DNA from: Cristatella mucedo
Taxonomy: Eukaryota > Bryozoa > Phylactolaemata > Cristatellidae
Reading direction: 5' to 3'
Length of the DNA stretch: 64,000 bases
Assembly (NCBI GenBank): GCA_009760855.2
Contig: WPIO01000026.1
Location: 1,334,001 to 1,398,000, forward strand
Position 1 is the stretch's first letter. Every line of letters begins with the position of its first letter. The translations under genes were made by a program, and so were the position numbers. Shown here one piece after another: positions 1 through 20,078 of the stretch. Under the pieces are notes generated by a model that did no database searches, had not been told where the DNA came from, and was given only the letters and a program-made list of their open reading frames with translations.

Positions 1-280
1 CTGCCGACTATAGCTCATCCTTTTCAGCGGTCCTGAGCTGCTACTTCCTTGCTACTCACTACCTCAACTGTTCTCCCGACTCTGCTGTGCTTCCCACTTT
101 CTCTTTGTTGCGTGAGACGAAGTCTGTTGGCTACCGAATGCGTACCGAAAGCTGCTTCGGCTGTGAGTGCGCTATACAAAACTCTCCTGCGTAACACCCA
201 TATGGTCTTTATGGCTTTGTGGAGTTACAGACGGAGATACATTTTTACAATATACAAGTTGGTGCTGTATTCTAAGTGAG
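1..280 (+). mobile_element. 3' end of a second LINE family
   Basis: This segment matches the reverse complement of about 34260-34445. Shared stretches include the block around 95-150 (ttgcgtgagacgaagtctgt) and the end around 200-250 (cccatat, ggagttacag). In the 34 kb copy it follows coding-like sequence of an L2/CR1 reverse transcriptase, so this is most likely a LINE 3' untranslated end, cut by the window edge. Confidence 0.55.
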
Positions 281-810
281 AAAGACCGCTAAGCAACACA
301 GGTTCGTTTGGAATAACTTTTTGATGCAACGGAACAGATTTCGCCAAGCAGGAGCTCCGGAGACGGACGCGTCGGACGGTACCACAGGGCGGCCGGGCAT
401 GTCTGTGCATGTCTTCGCTCGTTAGGATGCCTTGGTGCTTCGGGCGGGGTTAAGTCATAACAGTACCGGGCCAAAGGGCTGCATCCTGCTTGGTTCATTC
501 TGGTAATGCCTGAAGGCTTCAAGAGCCACCTCACATCTTGTGGTGGCCCACTCCACACACAGCAGCGGGTATTGTCTTGGTAGTGGCTGCATCATCTCTT
601 CACGCTCGCAGAATCGTAATATTGCGCCTATAGCCGCTTGGGCTGAGTTCGCGCGCCATAAATAATCCCAAAACAACTTGAGCACTTGATCACTATGATC
701 TTTAGCTGCAGTCAAGCGATGAGTGCATGCATGCACTGCCACAAATCATCTATTATTACTACCTGCTACTACCATGATTAATTACTACCTGAGGTCATCA
801 GCGCATCGAC
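281..810. other. No gene recognised
   Basis: About 530 bases with only short, unremarkable open frames. I see no splice-bounded exon or recognisable family. Confidence 0.4.
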
Positions 811-814
811 TTCG

Positions 815-1078
815 TGGTTTTGCCACCCACTTTTAGGTCCGTTCATTCTTCTGCTCCAGGTCATTTATCGAAAATACTCTCCATTCAGGCCAGGCATCAT
901 GCCACCAGCTCTTGGGAATCGAGTCGTTCATTTTCGCCTCTAACCAACCTTAAATCCTTCGAAGACCATGCCTTAAGATCGAATGCTCCCGAAGCCTGAA
1001 ATTCCCTTTCGACTGACGTCACAACATCCCATGAGTTGTCAAAATTTAAAAAAGCCAGTAATAATAATAATAATAAAA
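815..1078 (+). mobile_element. L2/CR1-type LINE, 3' coding fragment
   Basis: Encodes remnants of the conserved LINE C-terminus (NLKSFEDHALRSNAPEA, then NSLSTDVTT and KFKKA) as in the better copies at 25.9 and 29.1 kb. It ends directly in an (AAT)n tail with stops and no 3' untranslated region. Confidence 0.75.
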
Positions 1079-1410
1079 GTTCCTCTATTTGTAACCCTAG
1101 GATAGCTTAATCTCTGCCCTGGCACTTTAGAACTCGCTGTAAGAGAATCCGTACCCAAGGAATAGCGAAATGCACAGTGCCAACCTTGCAAAAGTAAAAA
1201 AGGATCATGCTTAGGCCAGCATACTAAATGAAGGATGAAGACATTCATGTCCACCGGTCAGTAAGACCTCGGGGTTGGTAACGTGCACTGAGTCATCCAC
1301 AGGTACGCACTTAAAGCACATCAGAACAAAATAGGATACATTCACTATCGCGTAGGGAAAGCTGCCCCGGTAAGGACGAGTCTTTTGCTAATTCTTAAAT
1401 GCTGCCATAT

Positions 1411-1473
1411 CATTGTAGGTAGTGACCGAACCCGAAAGCAAGGTCATTGTAGGTAGTGACCGAACCCGAAAGC
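1411..1473 (+). repeat. Two-copy direct repeat, period 34
   Basis: The 29-base block starting cattgtaggtagtgaccgaa occurs at 1411 and again at 1445 with no change. This is a local duplication. Confidence 0.85.
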
Positions 1474-1859
1474 GAGTTTCAGCGTTGTGGTGCATCCGAG
1501 CTGAAGGCGCGAGCACTAAAAGGCTTCAATTTACTGCAATATACGACGAGTTGAAGACTAGACGATGAGTAGCGGTGGTGCGATAGCACGAGACTGCAAG
1601 ATCTTGGGCATCGGATAGGTACGCAAGTGTAATTGAGTAAAGTGGCCTTTAAGCCAGTCAGAGGATCTTGAAATCAACTCTATGCTTGATAGGGGAGCCA
1701 GCTAAGCTCAGACAGAAATGGCATGAACATCTCAGCTAGGCCGTTGACGACAGACCGGACGAGCTGCTGAGTTTCGCTCTAGCTGCAAACGATTAAGGCC
1801 ACAGGCTCAATGAAATAGTCAAAACGTAGTGGTCGCAATAACCGAAACTAGTTTGGCTG

Positions 1860-2060
1860 TAATAGTAATAATAACAATACGTTTGGATAGCATTCTCGGA
1901 GAAATTGATCTCTTTCTAGGCGCTTTACATTTGTTACTCTTATCTGAGAAAGCCAAGATTTTGGTAAAGTTCCTTATGTGAAAGTAGGTCGACTTTACAG
2001 TGGAGAAAAAAATGTCCTTATCTAATGACACGTCGTTTTGTAATTGTAAGCTGATATTGA
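1860..2060 (-). mobile_element. LINE 3' fragment
   Basis: On the minus strand the typical 3' tail (ctcggagaa...tctctttctaggcgctttacat on the plus strand) is joined to decayed reverse-transcriptase sequence matching about 29470-29560 of the main copy. Confidence 0.6.
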
Positions 2061-2093
2061 TCATAATAATGATAATAATAATAATAACACACG

Positions 2094-2229
2094 ATCAAGT
2101 GGTAAAGCATGCTTTGATAAGCAGATCATGGAAAAACAATTCTCATTTAGGCAACAAGAAAACCATGTTTGCAGCGGTCGAAAAACTCTCCTTGAGACTA
2201 GGAGAGCTGTATAACATAGGGAACTAATA
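2094..2229. repeat. 136 bp repeat flanking a LINE tail, copy 1
   Basis: About 93% identical by eye to 44211-44345. In both places it lies directly next to the (AAT)n end of an independently truncated minus-strand LINE. It contains the palindrome AAAGCATGCTTT and an inverted repeat CTCTCCT/AGGAGAG. Here its outer edge meets an ATAATA run (2063-2087). Confidence 0.75.
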
Positions 2230-2510
2230 CAATAATAATAATAATAATAATGCACTTGATACAGCACCCTCAGAGAATTCAATCTCTTTTTAGGCGCTTT
2301 ACACTTGCTGCAAAGGAAGCACGATTACGGCAGCCATCACTGGCGTGGTGGTGCTAGGTCAACCAATTTTGAGGGTTAGGCCTTCAAACTGCAGGGCGAC
2401 ACCAGGCGACACCAGCTTACCATAACTACTGAGTTAGTCTTTTCATCGTTAAGCTTCAGAAAGTTAATGGCCATCTAAAAGCCAATGCCGTCAATGCAGG
2501 ATGTAAGGGG
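2230..2510 (-). mobile_element. LINE 3' tail and coding remnant
   Basis: (AAT)n, then the tail cacttgata...ctctttttaggcgctttacac, then sequence like the reverse-transcriptase stretch at 29600-29760 (ccaattttgagggttagg...agttagtcttttcatcgttaagctt). It is internally deleted between the two parts. Confidence 0.65.
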
Positions 2511-2559
2511 AAGCGAGAGGGATGAAGGGCAATTTTAGCCATACCCTATCTATCATATT

Positions 2560-2757
2560 GTACATATATCTAAGACTAACCATCTTTGCACCTTGATCCT
2601 GTGCATGTCACCTATAAACGTATGCTTGTTGACATTGTGCATGCTACCACTAACCATATCACCACGCTTCCTTTACAGCATATGTAAGGTGCCTATGAAG
2701 AGAGATTAATTTCACCGATGGCGCTATACGAGCGGATTATTATTATATTTTTATTAT
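2560..2757 (+). mobile_element. LINE 3' untranslated region and tail
   Basis: Matches the 3' untranslated region seen at 23168 and 26040 (ccttgatcctgtgcatgtcacc, then the tail gtgcctatgaagagagattaat...ggcgctata) and ends in a TTATTA-rich run. Confidence 0.7.
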
Positions 2758-3085
2758 AAGTCTTGGAAGGGCCGAAGGATTTATGCAGCTGGGTGTCATC
2801 GGCTAAAAAATGAAAGTCGCGATTGTGTTTGGAGATAACGACGGCTAATAGAAGAGTACAGATAGTGAAAGTAGAGGGCCTAAGATCGAACACTGAGGAC
2901 CTAAATCCGCAATTTAGAAGATCCATTGGTGACCGAAACCCGCCGACATCTCTACACTCTGATATCTCTCGCTGAGGTAGGATCCAACCCAGTCTAGCAC
3001 TGCGCCGGCAATACCAAGGCAGGTGGAGTGGAGCTGCAGAAAAATCTGGCGGCCAACAATGTCAAGTGCTGCAGATGGGTCTGAG
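2758..3085 (-). mobile_element. Reverse-transcriptase fragment
   Basis: Minus-strand translation gives PLAVVISKHNRDFHFLADD followed by TQLH, the region around the catalytic Y-A-D-D box (here LADD), and further upstream LGIAGAVLDWVGSYLSERYQ. This is L2/CR1-like but a different lineage from the main copy. Stops and shifts make it dead. Confidence 0.7.
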
Positions 3086-3098
3086 AAATAATAGATCT

Positions 3099-3290
3099 TG
3101 GTGAGCCGCGATGGCTCACTAGGTAAGGCGGCTGCTTTTCACGACCTCTGTGCCGAGGTCGTGGGGTTCGAATCCTGTTGTGGGCGATCCTTTATCGCTT
3201 CTGCAAGCGAAGGTGATAGCCGTAAAGGCTCTTCTTTTATCCGCAAGCACCAGCTGAGAGGCTTTATCCCTTTATCGTCATTGTTTAAAA
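3099..3290 (+). mobile_element. tRNA-derived SINE (family 1)
   Basis: A pol III box A-like stretch (tggctcactaggtaagg) is followed by a perfect box B (GGTTCGAATCC, 3167-3177) at tRNA spacing. The body carries gatagccgtaaaggctcttc, which recurs at 12.3, 24.0 and 26.9 kb and on the minus strand at 11.7 kb. Confidence 0.8.
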
Positions 3291-3439
3291 GGTCACTAAC
3301 CTCGAAAGTAGCGCAGCATCCGTGGAATGGTTTGCTCTCAATCCTGACAGGAGCTTGCTTGCATATAAGCGTTTCGTTGCTGGCCACCAATCTTGGATAA
3401 GAATCGCAGAACGGAAGTTGAACGAAAGTTACCAAAATT

Positions 3440-3700
3440 ACAGGAAGCGTGACAATAATGGCGGGTGGTAATATGCAGTGTCAGCACGCATAAGCAAGCC
3501 GAAGACAATTTACCATCCGGCGAATACTGAGACGAGCAGGTGCTTGTTTATCTTCTTTTTAAATGTCGTCAAGTCAGGCGTTGTCGCGACGTCAGCTGGG
3601 AGCGAGCTCCAGGCTTTGCGAGCGTCGCATTGAGGGCATGGTCGCTAAAGCATTTGAGTTGCTGCGAAGCCAGATGAAACCGGGCGCGAACGGTCGCCAT
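3440..3700 (-). mobile_element. LINE 3' fragment
   Basis: Contains the LINE 3' region on the minus strand (tcagcacgcataagca, then ctttttaaatgtcgtcaagtcagg) as at 28945-29045. It continues into diverged C-terminal coding sequence. Confidence 0.6.
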
Positions 3701-3849
3701 GCCCCACCTCCGGTGAGGGATCAAGTCCGAAGAAACGGAAACGAAACGGGTCCGACAGCGAGCGATTGAAGCGCTGGCGCGATGCATCAGCCAGACAGCG
3801 ACCGTATGTACTGCGCAAGCTTCGCGGTTGCTGAGCTATAATGTTGGGA

Positions 3850-4660
3850 AACCCGTTACGCGACGGTCAACGGCCAGGCGCCATGACAAGTGCGCGACTC
3901 GCAAAACAGTCCGGCGGCCGAGCTCTACGCTTCGGGCCGGCAGTCCGCTCTCGGCGACGAGCTGAGAGCCGCTATAGTATGCCGCGGCGGCCGGTGCTGG
4001 GCACCTGAGGCCGGCCCTCTGCCGCCGTCGAATAGACTGCCGTGGATGTTGGGACTTGCTTTCTTAAGTCGCGGGCGCTCTTCGTCGCGGCCGCCGAGCG
4101 CTACGTGCCTTCGGCAGTAACGCTCGGCGTTACGTCACGTCACGTCTGCATTACGTCACGTCCGCGCCCACGTGTCGGTACTGCACTCACTCACCGCTAG
4201 CCTTTCGTCGCAGCTTAGGCTTGACCGACAGCGTCGCGTCGCGTCGCGTCGCGTCGGCAAGGAATTCGGCAGCGCCATTGCGAGCGCGGCGCGCTCGCGT
4301 CTCGAGGAATTCGGCGCGACGGCGCTACCGCGCGCTACCGCAGCGTGACCGCGACGAAATGCTCGCGGCAATGGCTGCACGGGCTGTGGCGTCACAGGCA
4401 GGCCGCCGCCGCCCCCCTCCCTGAAAGTCTCCGAACGCGGGCCGGTGGCTTCCGGGGATGCAAGACTTGCTGGCATCGCGCGGCCCTTATCGTCGAAGCC
4501 GACCGACGTCACCGCCCTCCAATCGCTTCGCCTCCTCCTCCTCCTCCTCCTCGCCCTATCAATGAGGGCGGTGGCGACCGAAGCGGCCGAAGTGACCCGC
4601 CAGTCGCCCCGGCGCCGCAGACAGGCGCACGCGCAGCTGTAGCCGCCATATTGTGAGTTC
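3850..4660 (+). promoter_or_regulatory. GC- and CpG-rich region before clarin exon 1
   Basis: Very CpG-rich sequence leads up to the clarin start codon. It includes tcacgtcacgtc repeats (CRE/ATF-like cores, 4132-4162), a gcgtc run (4230-4256) and a CTC-trinucleotide run (4530-4554). No TATA box is obvious. I infer a CpG-type promoter and 5' untranslated region. Long open frames on both strands here are GC-driven. Confidence 0.45.
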
Positions 4661-13430
<8,770 letters not shown>

Positions 13431-14262
13431 GTGCCGAGCGACGCGCCAGCGAGCGGAAGGAGCCAGGAGCGAAGGCGGCGCGGCTGACGCGCGAAGTTCG
13501 CGCGCCGAGTTTTCGGTTCGCTCCGCGCGGAGGTCCTGGACTTGTTCTATGGCTCTACTTCCGGCGCAGAGAGAAAAATCAGCCAGGGACGCGCTGCCAC
13601 CACGCTTCAGAGTTCGGCTCCAGATTCGCCGTGCTGTATCCTCGAAATCGGCCAAGGGGTTGCTGCAGGCAAGCTGCTGCAACTCTCATCCGTCGGAGAG
13701 CCTCGGAGAAGTCGAGGCGCTTTGAGCGAGAGATGCGGTTCGAGTGCTAACAAGTATCGCGTTCGAAGCTTTTGGCGGCGGCCGCTTCCAGAACCCTCGC
13801 GCGCCATTACTGCCGCGAACCAATTGACTCAGCAGCGGTGTTGCGAAAGCATGCGTCCGGCTACTGTAGACTAGAGCGAGCGACTGCCGTCAGTTTCTCG
13901 TCCTTAACGAAGAGACCGAAACAGTCGCCGACAACCCTGGCTCCGAGTCGGCTGTCCCGGGAAACACTTCTGCTCTGCAACGCGATTCGTATCCTGAACT
14001 GTTATTATCAAGCTCGCAGTCGGCCATCGATGTTCAACGCTCTGCAGGTCGTCGACGATACTAGGTTACAAGTAGTCGCATGCTGACTTCGACCACTCCT
14101 AGCCATTCCTCTACTCCCGCAGTCTGAAGGCCGTTCGTTCGAGTTACGCTCTGCTATTTACGGGATGTACACGCTCGTAAGCAGATTCGGCGCATTTTTA
14201 ATGCATGCTCAGAATGCTTACTTAAATCGCGTGGCAGACGAAAGAGACGAGCAAGATGAGCG

Positions 14263-14268
14263 AATAAA
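14263..14268 (+). terminator. Candidate polyadenylation signal for clarin
   Basis: AATAAA about 830 bases past the clarin stop codon; the first canonical hexamer I find downstream. It would give a long GC-rich 3' untranslated region. Confidence 0.35.
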
Positions 14269-15080
14269 ATGCTGCTAGGTAAAGAGGGTCTCGCGACAGT
14301 TAATTCCCTCTCGAAGAACTAGGCCGACACCTCGGCTTAACTGACGCACAGCTTCCAGAAAAGCTTTCGGTAGCTCGACGTCGAGGCGTCCAGCCATCAC
14401 TCGTTGCCTCGGTACCGAGACTCGAGCGAGCCACCGACCCCCTTAGGCGAGGGCATCGCTAACTATGCCCGCAAGCTTGACAATTTGTCCGTCCGTGACC
14501 TTCATCAGGGCGTCCTCGATTTTGTCGATCGGGAAGTCTCCATCGGTAATGACAGCTGTCCGAGGTTCCGTCGTCGTCGACGACAAGGTCCTGCCGGCCG
14601 CAGCGTCCTGTCGCTAGCAGATACGTATCCGTCGATCGTCGCCCACCACAGACGCTCCGGCAGGGCATTATATAGACGGGTCGCAACCAGGTCACGCCAG
14701 GCCCCGCCGATAGGCTTTGTCGAGGGGCCGCGACACAGCTGACACAGCGGCAGTGTCGGTATGCTGCTGAGTCCGATGAGTCAAAATGGTGACCTATCGC
14801 CGCATGGGCAGCAAGTTATGGCGAGCTCGATGGACGAATCGGCATTTGTAAAAGTCACTCCGAGGCCGGTCCGAAAGAAGTGGCCCCGAAACGATCGCGA
14901 AGTGCACGACAGCGCTTAGCACAGCCCAAGCATCTCCGGCAGCCGATCTCTGGAGACGTCGAAAGCACGTCGCCATTAATATGCTCAAAGGTTGGAGCCG
15001 TTGTCTGAGCCGCTTTCCGCCTGGTGACGGCAAGCTCGGTGCCCGCTGCAGTGCAGCTTACGCGAGCGGTCTTTCGGGGG

Positions 15081-15190
15081 AGTACTTGCCTCGATCGAGT
15101 ACTTGCCTCGATCGAGCACTTGCCCGGAGGGACAGCTAGCCCCGAGGGACCGCTAGCCCGGAGGGACCGCTAGCCCGGAGGAACCCCTTG
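15081..15190 (+). repeat. Short minisatellites
   Basis: Two copies of gtacttgcctcgatcga are followed by several copies of a roughly 18 bp unit (cccggagggaccgctag). Confidence 0.85.
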
Positions 15191-15239
15191 CCGTCCTGGT
15201 ACCCGGAGGCCTCACCTCTGTGGCAGCAGCCTGGGTGGC

Positions 15240-17860
15240 ATGGCATGAAACCGATTATGGTAGAGGCCGGGCCATTGCCGTCGATTGCCGTGCATTGCCC
15301 TCCATTGTGCCATTGTCGATTGATTAAAAGGATGTGGCTGCACTTTTAATGCAGTGTAGTGCAAAATGCAAGAACAGCTGGAGCTTCTCTCTGCAACTGT
15401 CGGTCCATTTGTAACGAACCGTTATGGATTGGCATATTTCCCGGGGCCATTGCCGTCGAATGCCGTGCGTTGCCATCGATTGAACGCACACAATGGGTGA
15501 AAATTATGCGCGAGAACAGGTACATATTACGTGGAATGAGAGTTCCACTTTATTGCAGCCAATCATGTCAATTTTCCACGGATTTCGCTATCAGACCCTA
15601 CTATTGCTGTGGATTGTCGTGCATTGATGAGAGTTTACGAGCAAAGCACCTTGAGAATGCCAGGGTTTTACGTTGGACGCAGCGGAATGTTATATGTAGT
15701 GACAATAGGGGTTTCGAGCTGCCAAGTTCTGGTCCATTTGCCGTGAATTGGGGTACTGGCCCAGGCCATTGCTGCCGATTGCCATTAATAGCTCTCGATT
15801 GTACTTTCTCGATTGGTTGAAAGAATGTGATTGCACTTTAAACACGGTGGACTGTGATAGATAAGATAAAATTGATCTTGGCCCAGTCACTTTCCAGTGA
15901 TTTGCGATGGATCGTAATGGATTGCCGTATTTGTCCAAGTCATTGTCTTCGATTGCCATGCATCGCCAAGATTGAACGGTCAGAGCTGGTTGAACGTATG
16001 TGCTCGAGCAGTGAGATGTTACGTGGAATGAGAATTGGAGCTTGGTGCAGCCGATTTCTCGTTAATTTGCCACGGATTTCGGTATTGGTCCCTGCCATTG
16101 CTGTCGATTGCCGTGAATTGCTGATAATTAACGTGCAAAACAGCTTGAAAGACTTGCGATTTCACTTCTAACACAAAGAAATGTGAAATGCGATGACAAT
16201 TAGCACTTCATGCAGCCAATTTGTCATCGACTTGCCACGGATTGTAGTGGATTGCTGCTTCGAGCCGAGCAGTTGCCGTAGATTGCCATGCATTGCCTGA
16301 GATTGCACTAGCGCAATTGCTTAAAATGATGTGGTTGACTTTGACCAGTGTGCTTTGTAACATGCATTCAAAATTGGAGCATTGCGCAACCGATTTCAAG
16401 GCATTTTTCATCAGATTGCTGTAAATTGCCGTATTAGCCGGGGCCATTGCAGTCAATTGCAGTTTTTTGCTCCCGAGTGGTCGAGCAATGGCAGTGAAAT
16501 TGTGTGATTACACAATAACCAAAAATTTGAGCAACGTGCAGTCACTATTAGAGCTTAAAGTGAACGTATTCTGGTCGTTTTGGGGCGGGTTTCGGTGGAT
16601 GACTTCTGGCCCTGGCAGTTGCAGTGTATTGCTGCAGAATGGCCGAGGCAATTACAGTGAAGTTATGCGAGTACACAGTAACCCGTAAGAATAGCGTGCA
16701 ATCATAATTAGAGATTCTATTGTACGCGTTCGCCGAGCTGGTTTGGTCTAGCGGTTAAGGTGCTCGCCCCGACCAAGGTCTGACTGATGTCGTGGGCTCG
16801 AGCCCCGAGGCATATTTGAAGCGCCTGAATGGAGATTAAGTTCTCTTGGGGCGCTATATAAATGAATTATATTTATTTATTCTGGTCGCAGTGCGGCGGA
16901 TGGCAGCAGATTTCGGCGGATTGAAGTGGATTGCATTATGGGACAGGGCCGTTGCAGTTGATTGCAATTCATTGCTTGAGAACGTGTATGCACAATGGAG
17001 GGAAATTTGTTGTGTGCACGTTGAACTGAGTCTAGTCCTATATGCAATTGTCAATTAGAGCTTCGCAATGGCGATTTGAGGATGATTTGCAGTGGAATAG
17101 AGTAGATTTCGGTAGTTTTCCTGGTCATTTCAGACGATGGCCGCCCATTGCCACAGTGCGAGGATGCACATTTTTTTATTTTACGTGGTTGCGAACTCAG
17201 AACGGTGCACTTTAATATGCAATGAAAACTGGAGCTCGGTGCCATCTACTTCGGTTTTACATGCAATGGATTCGATGGGTTGAAGTGGATTACCGTTTTG
17301 ACCTGGGCTACTGCAGTCGATTGCAGCGCGTTGCATGAGAGCGGCCGTGCCGATGCAAGTGGAATCTTATAAGTGTAATTGTCGCAGAGTGTGCTGTCAT
17401 ATGCAATCAAAAAAAAAGCTTTTCAAACAGGATTTCTCTCGTTTCGTGGTGGAATGCAGTGGATTTCGGTATTGGCCTCGGCCACTGAAATCTTATTTCA
17501 GTGGATATCATAAGAACGCATGAGCGGAATCTCGCGAAATTTTCTGGGTGCATTGTATGTGTAGCGTAGTTTGTTGTTCCAAACTTTTTGGAGCTGTGCG
17601 CAGCTGATTTGTTGCAGATTTGATGGGAACTAGAATGAATTGTGGTGTATTGCAGTACAGGCGTTCGGCGTCGATGCTCATTTGCATAAGTGCTCGGGGG
17701 CGCAGCGACATGAAATTTGGTGGACAGATAAATTCGAACGTGTACTACAAAATCAGCGAAAAATGTGAGCTCGTTAACGCTTACGTCTGGTCAATGTTAG
17801 CCGACTTCGAGTGGATTGAGGTCGATTTCGGTCGATTGCGGCGGATTTCGGTCATTCATT
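15240..17860 (+). repeat. Degenerate satellite, about 165 bp unit
   Basis: The anchor ccattgccgtcgattgccgt and close variants recur near 15270, 15449, 15602, 15762, 15940, 16098, 16272, 16444, 16614, 16945, 17135 and 17307, mostly 155-180 bp apart. A second anchor (gagctt..tgcagccgattt, then ttgccacgg) recurs in register. About 15 units; copies are strongly diverged and no open frame runs through them. Confidence 0.8.
16733..16880 (+). mobile_element. SINE with LINE-like 3' tail (family 2)
   Basis: The head has a perfect-looking box A (tggtctagcggttaagg) and a box B-like gggctcgagcccc. The 3' part gcgcctgaatggagattaagttct...gggcgctatataaat is the 3' stem-loop tail of the LINEs in this window. 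It interrupts the satellite array: gtacg before and tattctggtcg after match an uninterrupted unit at 16552. Confidence 0.85.
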
Positions 17861-18244
17861 GAACCTACAAGTCGCGACCCACAACCGTGGGCAGGTGACC
17901 CGAAACCGAGGGCCGGCGAGAGTAGCATACCCAGTCGGTACGACGTTCAAACGTCGTTACCATGTGGCTACACCCAACACCTGAACTCAGACACCGAGAA
18001 CCGAGCGGCGAAAACGCACTCACTTTAATCAGGGCGCCTCGACCGTTAGAAAGTACTTTCGAGACTTGTCGTAAATCAACACGGACGAGCCTGGCCATAA
18101 ATCCAAATCGAGGACCACGATAAGCGGCCATCGCAGAACAGTAGCTCAAATCGAAGAGGCGAGACTCAACAAAAGAACGAACAACGAGCCACGGGCGGAT
18201 ACGTGCACTTCCTTCGTACGGGGTGCCCCAAGCGCTGACAGCAG

Positions 18245-18793
18245 GTGAAACGTCGGCGGGCTATGTCAGCCAGATTTCCACTGACGAGATGTCTATTTGC
18301 AGTTCATAAATTACATTGGCTCGGAACCGGTCGCAGTCTTTATTGGGCGTTTAAAACTAAAGTCATTACGTCGAAGCCATCGTTTGCGACTGAGACTTGG
18401 AACCAGGCAGGTGAGTGGTGGGTGCTACGGGTATCGGGCTTGAGTCGTTGTACCCTGTGGGCTGCTGCTGGACACCGGCTGAACACGAGGCTCCGAGGCG
18501 GCGGCGGCTCGAATCGACTGCTCGATACAGATACAGATTTGGATTTTTGCATTAAGCTACTGTGGACGCTCTTTAGTGCTGCCGTGTTCCGTTACCGTCA
18601 GCCGACTTTCGTACGTCGGTGTTGCATCTATAAATCGCTAAACGCAACTCGGAAGCTCGGGCTTAACCGGTATGTGTCGCTAGTCGACCAGTGCTTTGCT
18701 GAAGGGCCAAGGGGATGGTGTGGAGGCCGCTACAGCGAGTTTGTGACTAAAGGAAGGTATCCCATGCACTACCGTAAGCGGGGTGACGAATAG
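18245..18793 (+). other. Unrecognised 182-codon open frame
   Basis: An uninterrupted frame, with a splice-like CAG|GTGAGT at about 18409 in another frame. I recognise no domain, and composition is not clearly coding. It may be chance or a decayed element. Confidence 0.15.
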
Positions 18794-18799
18794 GGTCAA

Positions 18800-19355
18800 A
18801 CTGTAAGCGAAATGCTTAGAAAAAGCTTTAGTTCCCTTAGGGTTGTGTGCAATTTTAATATTCTAACGTTTAGCCTTGGCCATGGTTGGAGCAGCCAGTC
18901 GCACCCAAGTCGAAGGGGCGCATCGAGTGGCAAATAGCACAGGCACAGGCCCTGAAAGGGCCTGTGCCCCCTCCACCTCTCCCCCGCAGTTGATGATTAC
19001 ACCGCTTTCGCTTGGGACGAAAAGATCGGGGCTTTAAAAATCAAGCTACGAACGGTATTAACTGGCAGATTGAGCACGGCTTCAGCATAAGCTGTAATTA
19101 TTTTTAAAAGCCGCAGCAATTATTTAGAGTTGCTTTAAGAATCAGCAGTTGCTACACTAATACATTTAGTTTCAGAGGCTTAATGAAACTGTCTGCCCCA
19201 AGTCCCTGCAAAAGCTGATGGCCTACGTTCGTTAGTATTAATTTTAGTTTTTCGGTGACGATCACGTTTCGAGATACTAAGAGTTAGTGAGTCTGTTGGC
19301 GAGCTCACTCGTCGATTGTTAACAATAGACAGGCTACGACTATTCATTCCGCCAC
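18800..19355. other. No gene recognised
   Basis: AT-rich intergenic sequence with a short inverted repeat, aggccctgaaagggcct, near 18950-18966. Nothing else is evident. Confidence 0.4.
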
Positions 19356-19357
19356 CG

Positions 19358-19359
<2 letters not shown>

Positions 19360-19413
<54 letters not shown>
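19360..19413 (+). repeat. (GA)n microsatellite
   Basis: About 54 bp of GA followed by a G run. Confidence 0.97.
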
Positions 19414-19420
<7 letters not shown>

Positions 19421-19796
19421 AGGTTCTATCAGGTGGAACGGCAAGCAGAGAAAGGTACATCCACTTAGCCCAAGCGGCGGGAGGAATGTGTCCTCTGTCT
19501 ACCGCTGCAATACGGACGTGGGCTCGAGCTCGTCTGACCTCGAGAGGAGTGGCCTTAGAGAGCTGGCGAGCGATTGGGTAGCCAGAGGTTGCTACGAGCG
19601 TTGGCCCTCGCATCGACCAATAGCCGGAGTCATCTGCAGCTCCGCTCACCATCTTTAGGTCTCGATTTGACCGAGAGGAGCCGAGACTTCGACGTCTGAA
19701 CGGGCCTTGTGTCGGCGTCCGATTTCGGAGGCTCGTTGCAGTTACATGCAGTCGCTCATTACAAGTTGCTTGTTTCTATGCTACTGCCAGCAGGAC

Positions 19797-20078
19797 GACC
19801 GCATCGATCGTTCTACCGCGAAAGTCTGAGCTTAATCCCAGTCCCTGCGCCACAATACCGCCAATAGACCGCATCGATCGTTCTACCGCGAAAGTCTGAG
19901 CTTAATCCCAGTCCCTGCGCCACAATACCGCCAATAGACCGCATCGATCGTTCTACCGCGAAAGTCTGAGCTTAATCCCAGTCCCTGCGCCACAATACCG
20001 CCAATAGACCGCATCGATCGTTCTACCGAGAAAGTCTGAGCTTAATCCCAGTCCCTGCGCCACAATACCGCCAATAGA
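19797..20078 (+). repeat. 70 bp minisatellite, four copies
   Basis: The unit starting gaccgcatcgatcgttctac begins at 19797, 19867, 19937 and 20007. The copies are nearly identical, with one change (accgcg to accgag) in the fourth. This points to recent tandem amplification or strong homogenisation. Confidence 0.95.

Noticed and set aside
3099-3180. Genuine tRNA genes at the box A/box B sequences
   Set aside because: The heads lack a full cloverleaf and acceptor pairing, and they continue into a shared SINE body, so they are SINEs.
19797-20078. CRISPR-like array
   Set aside because: Units are contiguous 70 bp repeats without variable spacers, in an animal genome.
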